DNA of 64,000 bases from Alkalibacillus flavidus (GCF_040545925.1 NZ_JBEPMX010000001.1:310001-374000), one strand, 5' to 3'; counted from the stretch's first letter, positions 45,401 to 53,185 are shown. Made by a program: numbers and translations. The notes: generated by a model not told the origin, from the letters alone.

Positions 45401-45984
45401 TTGACAACGATCATATACGGAACGCCTTTCGATTCTAATTCAGCTAAAAATTGAAAGTTAACTTCTGATTGGACATGGTTATAATCGACGACATAAACAA
45501 AATAATCAATTAAATGGACGCGCGATAATGTACGCTCGAATTCTGCGTCATCAGCTGAATCTATGCCAGGTGTATCCATTAGCGTTGTACCGTTTAAAAA
45601 TGGTAAGTCCGTTTTTATCGTTAGTGATTGAACATCATCACCGTTTTTCGACAACCGTTGTACTTCACCCATTTGAATGGAATCACTCGTTGCATAGCGA
45701 TTGTCACCTAAATGATAGGTCACATGGTCATCACCGTGCTTAATTTCGACGATATTAGCGCTAGTTGGAATAGGGCTAGAAGGTAAAATATCGCGATTTA
45801 AGATATGGTTAATCATCGACGATTTTCCGGCAGAGAAATGACCCGTAAAACCAATAACTGTGTCTTGTTGCTGCCATTTTTGATAGATGTCAACGATCAT
45901 TTGTTTTTCGGTTTCGTATCCGTGTTGTGTCGCAACGTGAAATAATGCATCTAAGTTAAGTTTCGTTTCGGTACCAATAGCCAT
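42418..45984 (-). CDS. dynA: Two-headed bacterial dynamin-like protein (DynA/YpbR type)
   Basis: A large membrane-remodelling GTPase of about 1,188 residues with two complete dynamin modules, as in B. subtilis DynA. Module 1 has GHFSAGKSSMINHIL, MDTPGIDSADD and VNQVDKHND; module 2 has FGAFSAGKSSFANAWIG, LVDTPGADSIH and LNAADLAADH. Each is followed by long helical stalk regions. DynA tethers and protects membranes, notably during phage or antibiotic stress. An ATG at 45999 overlaps the upstream TGA, but the ATG at 45984 has GAGG at better spacing; either start couples it to the GGDEF gene. Confidence 0.93.
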   Translation of the reverse strand: MAIGTETKLNLDALFHVATQHGYETEKQMIVDIYQKWQQQDTVIGFTGHFSAGKSSMINHILNRDILPSSPIPTSANIVEIKHGDDHVTYHLGDNRYATSDSIQMGEVQRLSKNGDDVQSLTIKTDLPFLNGTTLMDTPGIDSADDAEFERTLSRVHLIDYFVYVVDYNHVQSEVNFQFLAELESKGVPYMIVVNQVDKHNDEEMQMDDYLQALRDSCANWELQPETIFTTSLVDDEHDYNQLQSLTDYMMALTEDVYKRLPKRMVGETERLIERLANLQFTDEDRDINSEDEKSYEDQYHNLKHQLQMLTLDESSFITDHKQAIGKMTNEAYLMTADIRENAREYLESVQPKFKVGGLFAKKKTAEEKQRRLNIFLENLQKRITTEINWHIRRHLVNIYDQQSLSHPDLKQAIQQYDYEIDEQMVRDAINPSAEVTKEYILQYTETLQHRITQNVKQDITPLLKQLFDNISEASEEKRESLNRALQDIEAKWEEAQQTNRETIEKKQFIGQLKRQTFQSDQPSEALDEAVLKIEQERQLIPVDAIISDEIEGTDDAIVDVSDDDETQIDIETVRTQALDVLNDIEAIPLLQDTYAKINGTLAQLDHQEYTVALFGAFSAGKSSFANAWIGDALLPVSPNPTTAAINKIAPPNHDYEHGNVVVRFKSSDTLIHQVKQLLEPATDKQFKSLDQMYSFINKQQDYLERVLSKTDWSFLDAFAKGRQHSEALLNESITLDLIQFKPYVTDETLSCYVEEIVIYYACDLTNQGVTLVDTPGADSIHARHTNVSMHYVRHSDVIVYVNYYNHAFARADREFLSQLGRVKSAFSLDKMFFVLNAADLAADHDELIDVQQYLQQQLQQNGIHKPQIFALSSKQLNEQPEKKQSDKQAKAFFERFNTFIETDAKMMVAHTLQHDLDQLASFVDQTVNELMQHQSEQDALIKQYQDQLANLQTKRSSLDLAIYHQQMNQQITELLHYLQERVQIQLMDMMKEAVNPATISDKGKRGQHQLKQALKELGISIERRLENEFNSTNLILDRHFQDVLETMVNDFNQWVLRETNFDALYIGEQALPDASSGEFETIFDHLDVSQMTTYYKDQKQFFVQKGVQTLFDQIESNVSDYLKVVQAQFVEIFQKHYSHQLNHIVREETTQFVERIEQMIESKRKLYHDEVQAEQIRQLQQKLQQKL

Positions 45985-45995
45985 ACGAAAACGCC

Positions 45996-47060
45996 TCATC
46001 TTCCTTTGTTAGTTTCTAGTTGGAACGATTCATCAAACACTGCACGATGACGTCCAGTTGCTTTCGCTTGTTGAACGCACCGGTCAACGCGACGTAATAA
46101 TTCATTTCTATCATCACGTTCCATTAATGTTGCAACCCCATAACTGACAGTAACCTGCTCACCTTTAAGGGGTTCCAACATTTGCACATGTTCATGAATA
46201 TAATTATTCCATTTTTCAATTTGTTGTTCGATATGTGATCTGTTTTGATTAAATAATATGATGATAAATTCATCACCATTGTAGCGAAAACTGTAACCAT
46301 CTTGAGGTTCAATCCAAAAATCTAACGTTGAACCAATGATCGCTAAAACTCGGTCTCCCCATTCATAACCGTAACGGTCATTAAGTGATTGAAAGTGATC
46401 AATATTTAATTTAATCACTGTTAATGGTTTCCGTTGTTGGACGAACTTCATTAACGTGTTTTGGAATGTCCGATGATTATACAAGCCCGACACATAATCT
46501 TTCATTGCTTCTTCCTTATAATCAATATGATCAATCGAGCCAGCTTCTTTACGAATCGTCATCGAGCTCGCTAACATACCGATTAAGAAAATAAATATCA
46601 TTTGCACCAAAAAGGATAGCGTCGAAAACGCATTGAGACCCTGACTATCAAAAACGACATAAGCATACGCTGCCATAGCAACTACCGTCATTGCCATAGA
46701 CACTTTCACGGTCCAAATTAACGTTATATGTAGTAACCAAATAAACAAAAGCGGTGACAATAAATGAGGCTCACTTGCTGTTATCAACATAATCGTGAGA
46801 TAGAACAATAAGTCTAAACTTAACCCGACTTGCATCATGATTCGTTTCGCTTTCGAATACGTCGGTAACCATTTCAAACTAACATGTGTTATGAAACTGT
46901 AAGCTGTAACGACACCAACGATCGACCAAAAAATAGTTCCGTTAACGATTAAACTAATTTCATCGAAAGTCATCATATAAATAATGATTAAACCGACAAT
47001 AATTAACCAACGTGCAAACGCAAAAACGTGTTCAATGTGTTCGTCCTTTTTATTAAACAT
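45996..47060 (-). CDS. Membrane protein with degenerate GGDEF domain
   Basis: Of 354 residues, the first 165 or so form about six transmembrane helices; the C-terminal part is a GGDEF fold (DYVSGLYNHRTFQNTLMKF, LNDRYGYEWGDRVLAIIG). The signature reads RYNGDEFIII, so the first glycine is asparagine, and the metal-binding DxD is NID in LNIDHFQSLND. Diguanylate cyclase activity is therefore doubtful; a regulatory role is more likely. AGGAG supports the ATG at 47060. Its last codons overlap or abut the dynamin gene, suggesting a shared function. Confidence 0.85.
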   Translation of the reverse strand: MFNKKDEHIEHVFAFARWLIIVGLIIIYMMTFDEISLIVNGTIFWSIVGVVTAYSFITHVSLKWLPTYSKAKRIMMQVGLSLDLLFYLTIMLITASEPHLLSPLLFIWLLHITLIWTVKVSMAMTVVAMAAYAYVVFDSQGLNAFSTLSFLVQMIFIFLIGMLASSMTIRKEAGSIDHIDYKEEAMKDYVSGLYNHRTFQNTLMKFVQQRKPLTVIKLNIDHFQSLNDRYGYEWGDRVLAIIGSTLDFWIEPQDGYSFRYNGDEFIIILFNQNRSHIEQQIEKWNNYIHEHVQMLEPLKGEQVTVSYGVATLMERDDRNELLRRVDRCVQQAKATGRHRAVFDESFQLETNKGR

Positions 47061-47094
47061 ATGTGTCAAACTCCTGTATTCAATTTGTTAAATA

Positions 47095-47132
47095 TGAAAA
47101 AAGAGGCTGGATACGTGATCCAGCCTCTTTTT
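47095..47132. terminator. Bidirectional-looking terminator after the ferredoxin gene
   Basis: AAAAAGAGGCTGGA-tacgtga-TCCAGCCTCTTTTT, a 14-bp perfect stem with T runs on both strands; it separates the ferredoxin gene from the GGDEF gene. Confidence 0.88.
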
Positions 47133-47143
47133 CAATGTATCCG

Positions 47144-47380
47144 CTAACCTTGGAAAAATTTACGATTAATTTCGATGTATTCCCGTTCTTCTTGTGGAAG
47201 CTCATCTTCATGATAAATCGCTTCGACCGGGCAAACGGCTTCACATGCTCCGCAATCGATACAAATATCTGGATCTATATAGAACATGTCTTTACCTTCT
47301 TCAATACAATCAACTGGACATACATCCACACACTCTGCTGCCTTTTCATCTTTACATGGGGATGAAATTACGAATGCCAA
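47144..47380 (-). CDS. fer: Ferredoxin with two iron-sulfur cluster motifs (Fer/FdxA-type)
   Basis: A 78-residue soluble electron carrier. Cysteines lie in SPCKDEKAAECVDVCPVDCI and DICIDCGACEAVCPVEAIYH, the seven- or eight-iron ferredoxin pattern; in the first half the spacing differs from a plain CxxCxxC motif, fitting a 3Fe-4S or modified site. AGGAGG precedes the ATG. It is monocistronic, closed by its own terminator. Confidence 0.93.
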   Translation of the reverse strand: MAFVISSPCKDEKAAECVDVCPVDCIEEGKDMFYIDPDICIDCGACEAVCPVEAIYHEDELPQEEREYIEINRKFFQG

Positions 47381-47542
47381 GATAAATCCTCCTTTAAATA
47401 GTTGAATATAGTATCATCATATCATTATTTTTTTTAAATAACTATGATTATGTCGAAATTCTATTCCACATTATAATGAGTTTTCACGATTTGTGCAAAT
47501 TTTCACCGTGTTTAGCATATAGTTCAGCAAGAGGTGAGTCTT

Positions 47543-48448
47543 ATGAAAGCAAGAGAATCGATTCATGATCAAGCCTGGTATACACATGTTATATTACATG
47601 ACGATTTACGAACGCTTCAAACTATAGTACCGCAAATACAACTCAATACGATTGGCTATTCAGTTTTAGGAAAGCCTATAACTGAAGTAGTACTTGGACG
47701 CGGTGAAACTATAATCCATATGAATGGTTCTATGCACGCTCACGAATCAATTACGACAAACGTATTAATGCGATTTATAGCAGATTATATAGATGCTCTA
47801 ATAGCCAACAGCAAGCTTAATGGCATTCATATGGATCATGTGTATGATCACTATACATTTTCACTTGTCCCTCTCGTGAACCCAGATGGTGTCGACCTAA
47901 TGAATGAAGGGGTACCGAAATCTCCAGATATTCGTGACGCTGTTTTAAATATAAACAATCAATCACACCAATTTGACGGATGGAAGGCGAATATTCGTGG
48001 CGTTGACCTTAACAATCAATTCCCGGCTAATTGGGCAATTGAACAACGTCGTAAACCGAAACAACCTGCGCCAAGAGATTTCCCTGGCTATACCCCATTA
48101 ACCGAACCGGAAGCCATCGCCATGTACCATTTGGCTCGTCTAAAACCATTCGATCGTGTTCTTGCCTTTCATACACAAGGTGAAGTCATTTATTGGGGTT
48201 ATGAAGGACTCGAACCAGAACGATCCCACCCGATGGTCCAACAATATGCTAAAGCAAGCGGTTATCAACCAGTACGATACGTTGATAGTCATGCCGGTTA
48301 TAAAGATTGGTTTATTCAAGCATTTCAACGGCCTGGTTTTACAGTCGAATTAGGCCGAGGTGTTAACCCACTTCCGATTACAGACTTAGACACCATCTAT
48401 CCGGATGCTCTAAACATTATTATAGCTAATGTGAAATTAGACAATTAA
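47543..48448 (+). CDS. M14-family zinc carboxypeptidase (gamma-D-glutamyl-meso-diaminopimelate peptidase-like)
   Basis: A 301-residue M14 peptidase without obvious signal peptide or LysM repeats. Zinc ligands fit HMNGSMHAHESITTN (HxxE) and a later histidine in VLAFHTQGEVIYWG; substrate residues lie in LVNPDGVDLMNEG and RGVDLNNQFPANW; the catalytic glutamate is in TVELGRGVNPLP. B. subtilis YqgT and related enzymes cleave muropeptides inside the cell. AGAGGTGAG places the start at 47543. It is transcribed opposite to both neighbours. Confidence 0.88.
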   Translation: MKARESIHDQAWYTHVILHDDLRTLQTIVPQIQLNTIGYSVLGKPITEVVLGRGETIIHMNGSMHAHESITTNVLMRFIADYIDALIANSKLNGIHMDHVYDHYTFSLVPLVNPDGVDLMNEGVPKSPDIRDAVLNINNQSHQFDGWKANIRGVDLNNQFPANWAIEQRRKPKQPAPRDFPGYTPLTEPEAIAMYHLARLKPFDRVLAFHTQGEVIYWGYEGLEPERSHPMVQQYAKASGYQPVRYVDSHAGYKDWFIQAFQRPGFTVELGRGVNPLPITDLDTIYPDALNIIIANVKLDN

Positions 48449-48473
48449 GGGGCAACCTTATTCGATTGCCCCT
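48449..48473. terminator. Hairpin between the M14 peptidase and DUF6501 genes
   Basis: GGGGCAA-ccttattcga-TTGCCCC between convergent stops; there is no good T run on either strand. Confidence 0.4.
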
Positions 48474-48483
48474 AACTGCCCAT

Positions 48484-48687
48484 CTATTCTTCTTGAAAAT
48501 AATCTTTGTAAAAACCAGCCATTTTATCGGTATCATCAATTACAAAATAAAATTCTTCTGATTCATTTTTGACATCATATACTTTACCTTCAGTTAGCAC
48601 ATTCTCAACGGTAAATTTAGCTGCGTTTGTATGCACACATTTAATTTGTTTAATGGGTTGATTATCGTTCCATGTTTTATGAATCAT
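48484..48687 (-). CDS. Small conserved protein, DUF6501-like
   Basis: A 67-residue protein: MIHKTWNDNQPIKQIKCVHT, FTVENVLTEGKVYDVKNE, FYFVIDDTDKMAGFYKDYF. The pattern matches a small Bacilli family I recall as DUF6501, of unknown function. GAGGAG precedes the ATG. It lies 23 bp downstream of the MsrAB gene and may be co-transcribed with it. Confidence 0.7.
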   Translation of the reverse strand: MIHKTWNDNQPIKQIKCVHTNAAKFTVENVLTEGKVYDVKNESEEFYFVIDDTDKMAGFYKDYFQEE

Positions 48688-48710
48688 ATTCAATCGCTCC
48701 TCACTATCAT

Positions 48711-49670
48711 TTAGCTGTTTTCAAATAATACTTTATATTTGCCATACCCTTGTTCGTCTAACTGATCTTTCGGGATAAATTTTAAGGCAGCCGAATTAAT
48801 ACAGTAACGCATGCCCCCAGCTTCCTGTGGGCCATCATCAAAGACATGCCCTAGATGGCTGTCGGCATATTGACTACGCACTTCCACGCGTCGCATACCA
48901 AGTGACGTATCGAGTTCTTCTTCTAGCGGCGCGATCGGTTTTGTGAAGCTTGGCCAACCGCAACCAGCGTCATATTTATCTAACGACGAAAACAGTGGCT
49001 CACCACTTACAACATCGACATAAATTCCCGCTTCCTCATGGTCCCAATATTCATTTTGAAACGGTGGTTCTGTCACGTCTTCTTGTGTTACCTTATACTG
49101 CATGTCAGTTAACTGTTCGCGTAAATTAGCGAAGGTGTTTTCATTTGCCCAGTGTTCTTTAATAAAACCTTGTCGCCCTGACCCTTTCTTATACATTTTA
49201 TAATGAAAAGGATGCTTTTTGTAGTAGTCTTGGTGATTTTCTTCTGCTAGGTAAAATGGTTTTGCTTCACGAATTTCAACAACAATGGGTTTGTTGAACT
49301 TACCGCTCGCTTCAAGTGTTTCTTTTGATTGTTCAGCCAATTGTTTCTGTTCGTCATCGTGATAAAAAATGGCAGGCTTGTACGATTCACCACGATCATT
49401 AAATTGACCACCTGCATCAGTTGGATCAATTTGCTGCCAATACAAATCAAGTAGCGCTTTATAAGAAAATACGGCAGGATCATACGTAATTTGAACAGCT
49501 TCTAAATGACCTGTTGTTTCAGAACAAACTTCTTCGTAAGTTGGATTCTCCGTATGACCACCTGTATATCCTGATACAATTGATTCGATCCCTGGCCTAC
49601 GATCAAATGGTTCAACCATACACCAAAAGCAGCCCCCTGCAAACGTTGCTTTCTTTAGTTGTTTTGTCAT
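48711..49670 (-). CDS. msrAB: MsrA-MsrB fusion methionine sulfoxide reductase
   Basis: A bifunctional protein of 319 residues that reduces both S- and R-methionine sulfoxide. The MsrA domain (about 5-165) has FAGGCFWCMVEPF and SGYTGGHTENPTYEEV; the MsrB domain (about 175-315) has DAGCGWPSFTKPI, DSHLGHVFDDGP and the catalytic cysteine in MRYCINSAALKF. No CxxC zinc pairs are evident in MsrB. The second ATG (49670) is 6 bp from AGGGGG; the first overlaps it. Confidence 0.95.
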   Translation of the reverse strand: MTKQLKKATFAGGCFWCMVEPFDRRPGIESIVSGYTGGHTENPTYEEVCSETTGHLEAVQITYDPAVFSYKALLDLYWQQIDPTDAGGQFNDRGESYKPAIFYHDDEQKQLAEQSKETLEASGKFNKPIVVEIREAKPFYLAEENHQDYYKKHPFHYKMYKKGSGRQGFIKEHWANENTFANLREQLTDMQYKVTQEDVTEPPFQNEYWDHEEAGIYVDVVSGEPLFSSLDKYDAGCGWPSFTKPIAPLEEELDTSLGMRRVEVRSQYADSHLGHVFDDGPQEAGGMRYCINSAALKFIPKDQLDEQGYGKYKVLFENS

Positions 49671-49693
49671 TGTCATCCCCCTTTTTAAAATGG

Positions 49694-50071
49694 TTAAATA
49701 TATAATTTTGGATGCGGTAAACCGTCAAAGGATTCATCTCGTTGTTTTTGATTTTTAATCGGTGTTCGTGAGCTTTTGTTTAAATGATTCTTATCATCTG
49801 TCTGCTCATTATATTCTACCTTATCTTCTTCTAACATTAATTTTATCATATCGACCATGAATGGTGCATGCTTTAATAACGGCCGGTATTGTTTCCAAAG
49901 TGGTAATAGTTGTTCGATTAGGGCCAACCCTTTTTGAATCATATGAATCGTATCATGAATCGTCATCGTCTGTTTTGGGTAATAAGGACTGGTTGGTTTA
50001 TAACTGGATTGTCGTCCGATATAGTCCCAAATTGATTTCCGCTTTGTTAGATAACGTTCAATTGGTAACAT
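49694..50071 (-). CDS. YqfQ/VrrA-like hypothetical protein
   Basis: A 125-residue basic protein. The core IHMIQKGLALIEQLLPLWKQ, YRPLLKHAPFMVDMIKLM resembles the YqfQ (VrrA) family, where similar Q-x-GP-x-x-K-x-x-P segments occur; the tail is hydrophilic and low-complexity. Function unknown; VrrA-like proteins are associated with spores. AGGAGTGA precedes the ATG. It lies 61 bp downstream of ung on the same strand. Confidence 0.5.
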   Translation of the reverse strand: MLPIERYLTKRKSIWDYIGRQSSYKPTSPYYPKQTMTIHDTIHMIQKGLALIEQLLPLWKQYRPLLKHAPFMVDMIKLMLEEDKVEYNEQTDDKNHLNKSSRTPIKNQKQRDESFDGLPHPKLYI

Positions 50072-50132
50072 CCCGCTTCACTCCTTATATCAACTACTAT
50101 AATGTACGGGATAATGCCTTTGTTTGTATAGG

Positions 50133-50795
50133 CTATTGTGACAAACACCAATTAATAGGTGTTTGTCGGTGTTCATTAAGGGCTAGATTCACTTGGCTAA
50201 ACACTCGGCTACCAATGAACCCTCGGTACGCCGACAACGGACTAGGGTGTGGTGTATGAATAACCGTATGCCGAGAGTGAATCAATGCTGCTTTTTGGTA
50301 AGCTTGTTTTCCTAACAGCATAAAGACAACATGATCGTGCTTATCACTAATGATTCGTATCACTTGATCGGTAAAAGCTTGCCACCCAATAGAGCGATGA
50401 CTGTTAGCCTCATTATGTCGGACTGTTAAAGACGTATTTAATAACATGACACCTTGCTTTGCCCACTCCGTTAAGTCACCGTGAGGGAGTGAGCAGCCTA
50501 CGTCTTCACTTAACTCCTTGCTCATATTTCTTAGTGAAGGTGGTAACGCTACCCCGCGCGTAACAGAAAAGCTAAGACCATTCGCTTGTTGTGGTTGATG
50601 ATATGGGTCTTGACCTAATAATACCACTTTAACATGATTAAATGGCGTTAATTCAAATGCTTTAAAAACGTCTTCCTTAGGCGGATAAACGACTGATTGT
50701 TCATATTGTTCATTGACATACTGCATGATGTCTTTAAAGTATGGTTTCTCAATTTCATGAGCTAAATAGTTTTCCCAATCATCGGGTAATATCAT
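50133..50795 (-). CDS. ung: Uracil-DNA glycosylase, family 1
   Basis: Removes uracil from DNA. The 220-residue protein has the water-activating motif GQDPYHQPQQANGLSFSV near residue 60 and the minor-groove loop HPSPLSAYRGFIGS near 185. MLLNTSLTVR is also typical. AAAGGATG precedes the ATG, and the 23-bp dispersed repeat lies directly upstream in its leader. Confidence 0.96.
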   Translation of the reverse strand: MILPDDWENYLAHEIEKPYFKDIMQYVNEQYEQSVVYPPKEDVFKAFELTPFNHVKVVLLGQDPYHQPQQANGLSFSVTRGVALPPSLRNMSKELSEDVGCSLPHGDLTEWAKQGVMLLNTSLTVRHNEANSHRSIGWQAFTDQVIRIISDKHDHVVFMLLGKQAYQKAALIHSRHTVIHTPHPSPLSAYRGFIGSRVFSQVNLALNEHRQTPINWCLSQ

Positions 50796-50810
50796 TTACG
50801 ACATCCTTTC

Positions 50811-50833
50811 TATTTCCCGGGTAAGCGCAAAAA
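50811..50833. repeat. Dispersed 23-bp repeat, copy 2
   Basis: TATTTCCCGGGTAAGCGCAA (first 20 bases) then AAA; it differs at two positions from the copy at 35514-35536 and lies 16 bp upstream of the ung start. Confidence 0.55.
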
Positions 50834-50882
50834 ACGACCTATTACGGCATATATCACTTATTGTCATACGTGCGACTGCCCA

Positions 50883-50911
50883 TACACTCTTATCCCCCTA
50901 TGCATACATTA
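50883..50911 (+). promoter_or_regulatory. Sigma-K-like promoter of the YjcZ-type gene
   Basis: TACA (50883-50886), 16 bp, CATACATTA (50903-50911) is an excellent match to mACm-N16-CATANNNTA, the late mother-cell promoter; the start codon is 30 bp further on. Confidence 0.6.
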
Positions 50912-50941
50912 ACAATGAATACGCTTAAGGAGGCATGGCAT

Positions 50942-51031
50942 ATGGGTAAAGGATATGACAATAACGGGTTTACGCTCATTGTGGTTCTTTTCATTTTACT
51001 AATCATTGTCGGTAGCGCATACGTTTGTTAA
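50942..51031 (+). CDS. YjcZ-family sporulation peptide, 29 residues
   Basis: A 29-residue peptide: a short polar head (MGKGYDNNG) and one membrane span (FTLIVVLFILLIIVGSAYVC). This is the YjcZ/YtrH-like small sporulation protein pattern (G-F-A-L-I-V-V-L-F-I-L-L-I-I-V-G). AAGGAGG is spaced 8 bp from the ATG and a sigma-K-like promoter precedes it. Confidence 0.85.
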   Translation: MGKGYDNNGFTLIVVLFILLIIVGSAYVC

Positions 51032-51048
51032 TGAGATCACTTATAATG

Positions 51049-51080
51049 AAAGGCTTCACCGACTAACGGTGAAGCCTTTC
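51049..51080. terminator. Bidirectional terminator between the YjcZ-like gene and yozE
   Basis: AAAGGCTTCACC-gactaac-GGTGAAGCCTTTC, a perfect 12-bp stem between convergent genes. Confidence 0.8.
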
Positions 51081-51081
51081 G

Positions 51082-51303
51082 TTATGATCCATGTTCTTCA
51101 TATTCTTGCCATAATCGATCAAATACTTGAACGGCACCTGGAAATGGACTATTCATTTCAAAGTGTTGACTGATTTCGTCATAATCGACCGATTGTTTAG
51201 GGAAATCGTGATCATGAAACATCGCTTCAGCAAGCTGTCGCCGTTCATCGTCTTTTTGTTGTATGCCTCGATAGGGCATAGCAAAATGATAAAATGATCG
51301 CAT
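51082..51303 (-). CDS. yozE: YozE-family (UPF0346) protein
   Basis: A 73-residue protein starting MRSFYHFAMPYRG with DHDFPKQSVDYDEISQHFE and ending VFDRLWQEYEEHG, matching the UPF0346/YozE pattern (SFY-F-M-YR, FPK-S-DY-EIS). A small three-helix fold of unknown function. It is the last gene of an apparent tat operon. Confidence 0.85.
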   Translation of the reverse strand: MRSFYHFAMPYRGIQQKDDERRQLAEAMFHDHDFPKQSVDYDEISQHFEMNSPFPGAVQVFDRLWQEYEEHGS

Positions 51304-51317
51304 GTCCTCACCTGCTT

Positions 51318-52091
51318 TTAATCGTCTTCTTCTATTGATTTTTGTAGGGCGACTAATTTTTTCATACGTCGCTTATACACGAATCCTGACATAATGATTG
51401 CTAATTCATATAGTACAATTAATGGTGCTGCTACAATTAATTGCAATATAAAATCAGGTGGTGATAACATCGTGCCAAGTATCACTAAAATCAAATAAGC
51501 GTATTTACGCGTTTTTTTCATAAATTGTGGTGAAATAACACCTAAACTCGTTAAGAACATTGCTACTAATGGTACTTCGAAGAAAAATGCAAACGGAACT
51601 GTAATTTGCATAATGAAGCGGAAATACTTATTGACCGTAAACATTTCATTAACGATACCATCACTAAGCCCGAGCAGGAAATTCAATACTAAATCTTTTA
51701 TAATAAAATAACCAAAACCGAGACCAAGGGCAAACAATATGAATATCGATGGTACATACAATAAACTCACTCGTGCTTCATGCTTCGTTAACCCTGGTTT
51801 AATAAAGAGCCAAAGCTGAAAGGCTAAAAATGGAATCGTGACTAATAAGCCGACGATTGTGCCAATAATAACATACACCCAAATAATATCGAATGGGCTT
51901 AATACAGACAGCTGAAACGGCACATCATTTGCGACATATAAATACACTTCTTGCCGAAAATAAAATCCGACACCAAATGATAACGCAAAGACGATAAAAC
52001 TCCAGAAGAAACGCCGTCTTAATTCACCTAAATGGCCTGTCCAATCCATTTCTTGCTGATTTGATTGTTCCTCTTTTGCCAACTGTTTCAC
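51318..52091 (-). CDS. tatC: Twin-arginine translocase subunit TatC
   Basis: The signal-binding core of the Tat export channel. The 257-residue protein has six membrane spans, the N-terminal HLGELRRRFFWSFI motif and SLLYVPSIFILFALGLGFGY; the conserved FEVPLVAMFL in TM4-5 is present. With the two TatA-like proteins encoded upstream it should form complete minimal translocases of the TatA-TatC type found in Bacillus. Confidence 0.95.
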   Translation of the reverse strand: MKQLAKEEQSNQQEMDWTGHLGELRRRFFWSFIVFALSFGVGFYFRQEVYLYVANDVPFQLSVLSPFDIIWVYVIIGTIVGLLVTIPFLAFQLWLFIKPGLTKHEARVSLLYVPSIFILFALGLGFGYFIIKDLVLNFLLGLSDGIVNEMFTVNKYFRFIMQITVPFAFFFEVPLVAMFLTSLGVISPQFMKKTRKYAYLILVILGTMLSPPDFILQLIVAAPLIVLYELAIIMSGFVYKRRMKKLVALQKSIEEDD

Positions 52092-52172
52092 CTCTTACAT
52101 ACACCCGTATCGATACTCTAATACGCCATAAAAGAAGATGTAAGGAAGTCCTTACACCTTAAATTGAATCGT

Positions 52173-52388
52173 TTATTGATTGTTGGAATCAGAATTGTGT
52201 TGCTTTGAATTCGACGTATTAGATGATTGTTGATCATCAGACATTAAATCATTTGTCGCCTTTTTGAATTCTTTTAATGATGATCCAAATGCTTTACCGA
52301 TCTCCGGTAATTTCGATGGGCCAAAAACAAGCAATAATACTAATACAATTAAGATTAATCCCGGTAACCCAATACTACCGATGCCCAT
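52173..52388 (-). CDS. tatA: TatA-family translocase subunit, copy 1
   Basis: A 71-residue protein: short N-terminal membrane helix (GLPGLILIVLVLLLVFGPSK), the FGPSKLPEIGKAFGSSLKEF hinge and amphipathic helix, and an S/N/Q-rich tail. GGAG precedes the ATG. The neighbouring second copy has the same layout but a different tail. Confidence 0.93.
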   Translation of the reverse strand: MGIGSIGLPGLILIVLVLLLVFGPSKLPEIGKAFGSSLKEFKKATNDLMSDDQQSSNTSNSKQHNSDSNNQ

Positions 52389-52408
52389 AATATCACTCCA
52401 TTTTATAA

Positions 52409-52591
52409 TTATTGACGATCAATTCGTCGATCCGAGTCGTTTTGATCATCTTGTGTTAGTTCACGTGTTGATTGTTTAAACTCTTTTAATGATTGACCAA
52501 GCGATTGACCTAATTCAGGTAATTTCTTTGGTCCAAATATTATGAGAAGGATGATTAAGATTAAAATCAATCCTGGAACACCAATCGTCAT
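52409..52591 (-). CDS. tatA: TatA-family translocase subunit, copy 2
   Basis: A 60-residue protein: GVPGLILILIILLIIFGPKK, LPELGQSLGQSLKEFKQST, acidic tail. The ATG at 52591 lies after AGGTAGGTG; an in-frame start 6 bp earlier is poorly spaced. The two tandem copies followed by one tatC suggest a single transcript. Confidence 0.92.
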   Translation of the reverse strand: MTIGVPGLILILIILLIIFGPKKLPELGQSLGQSLKEFKQSTRELTQDDQNDSDRRIDRQ

Positions 52592-52688
52592 AAACACACC
52601 TACCTATCTCATGCTTTCATTGATTACATTGTCGCTTATTTCGTCCAATATTGCAAACATAATCATGCCAATGTTACAAAATGTTCAC

Positions 52689-53174
52689 TTATTGACGCTT
52701 ATAAACGTTAAACGTGTGTGGGTGACGGTTTTTGTCGTCAACGTTGCCTTTTTCCTGCTTGATCAACGACCACTTTGACCAATCAATTGACGGGAAAAAC
52801 GTATCCCCTTCAAAATCGCCATCAATCAAGGTTATATACAAATAATCTACGAACGTTAAGGCATGTTCAAATAGTGTTGCCCCGCCAATGATAAACACAT
52901 CCTCATCAGACGATGTGACATCTGTTAATGCATCCCAATCATGAATAACCGTACAACCTTCTTGTTCATAACCGTGTTGGCGCGTCAAAATAATATTATG
53001 TCTATTCGGAAGCGGTTTACCGATTGAATCGAACGTTTTACGACCCATGACGATCGCAGCATTCGATGTCACGGATTTAAAGTATTTTAAATCATTAGGC
53101 AAGTGCCATGGCATCGCTTGGTTATAACCAATCACATGGTTGTGATCCATAGCAACAATTAGTGAATATGTCAT
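52689..53174 (-). CDS. dfrA: Dihydrofolate reductase
   Basis: Reduces dihydrofolate with NADPH. The 161-residue protein has NHVIGYNQAMPWHLPNDLKY (the catalytic acid is the D in LPNDLKYF), VMGRKTFDSIGKPLPNRHNI and VFIIGGATLFEH. AAGGAGGGA precedes the ATG. It starts 11 bp after thyA ends, the usual thyA-dfrA pair. Confidence 0.95.
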   Translation of the reverse strand: MTYSLIVAMDHNHVIGYNQAMPWHLPNDLKYFKSVTSNAAIVMGRKTFDSIGKPLPNRHNIILTRQHGYEQEGCTVIHDWDALTDVTSSDEDVFIIGGATLFEHALTFVDYLYITLIDGDFEGDTFFPSIDWSKWSLIKQEKGNVDDKNRHPHTFNVYKRQ

Positions 53175-53185
53175 CGTCTCCCTCC

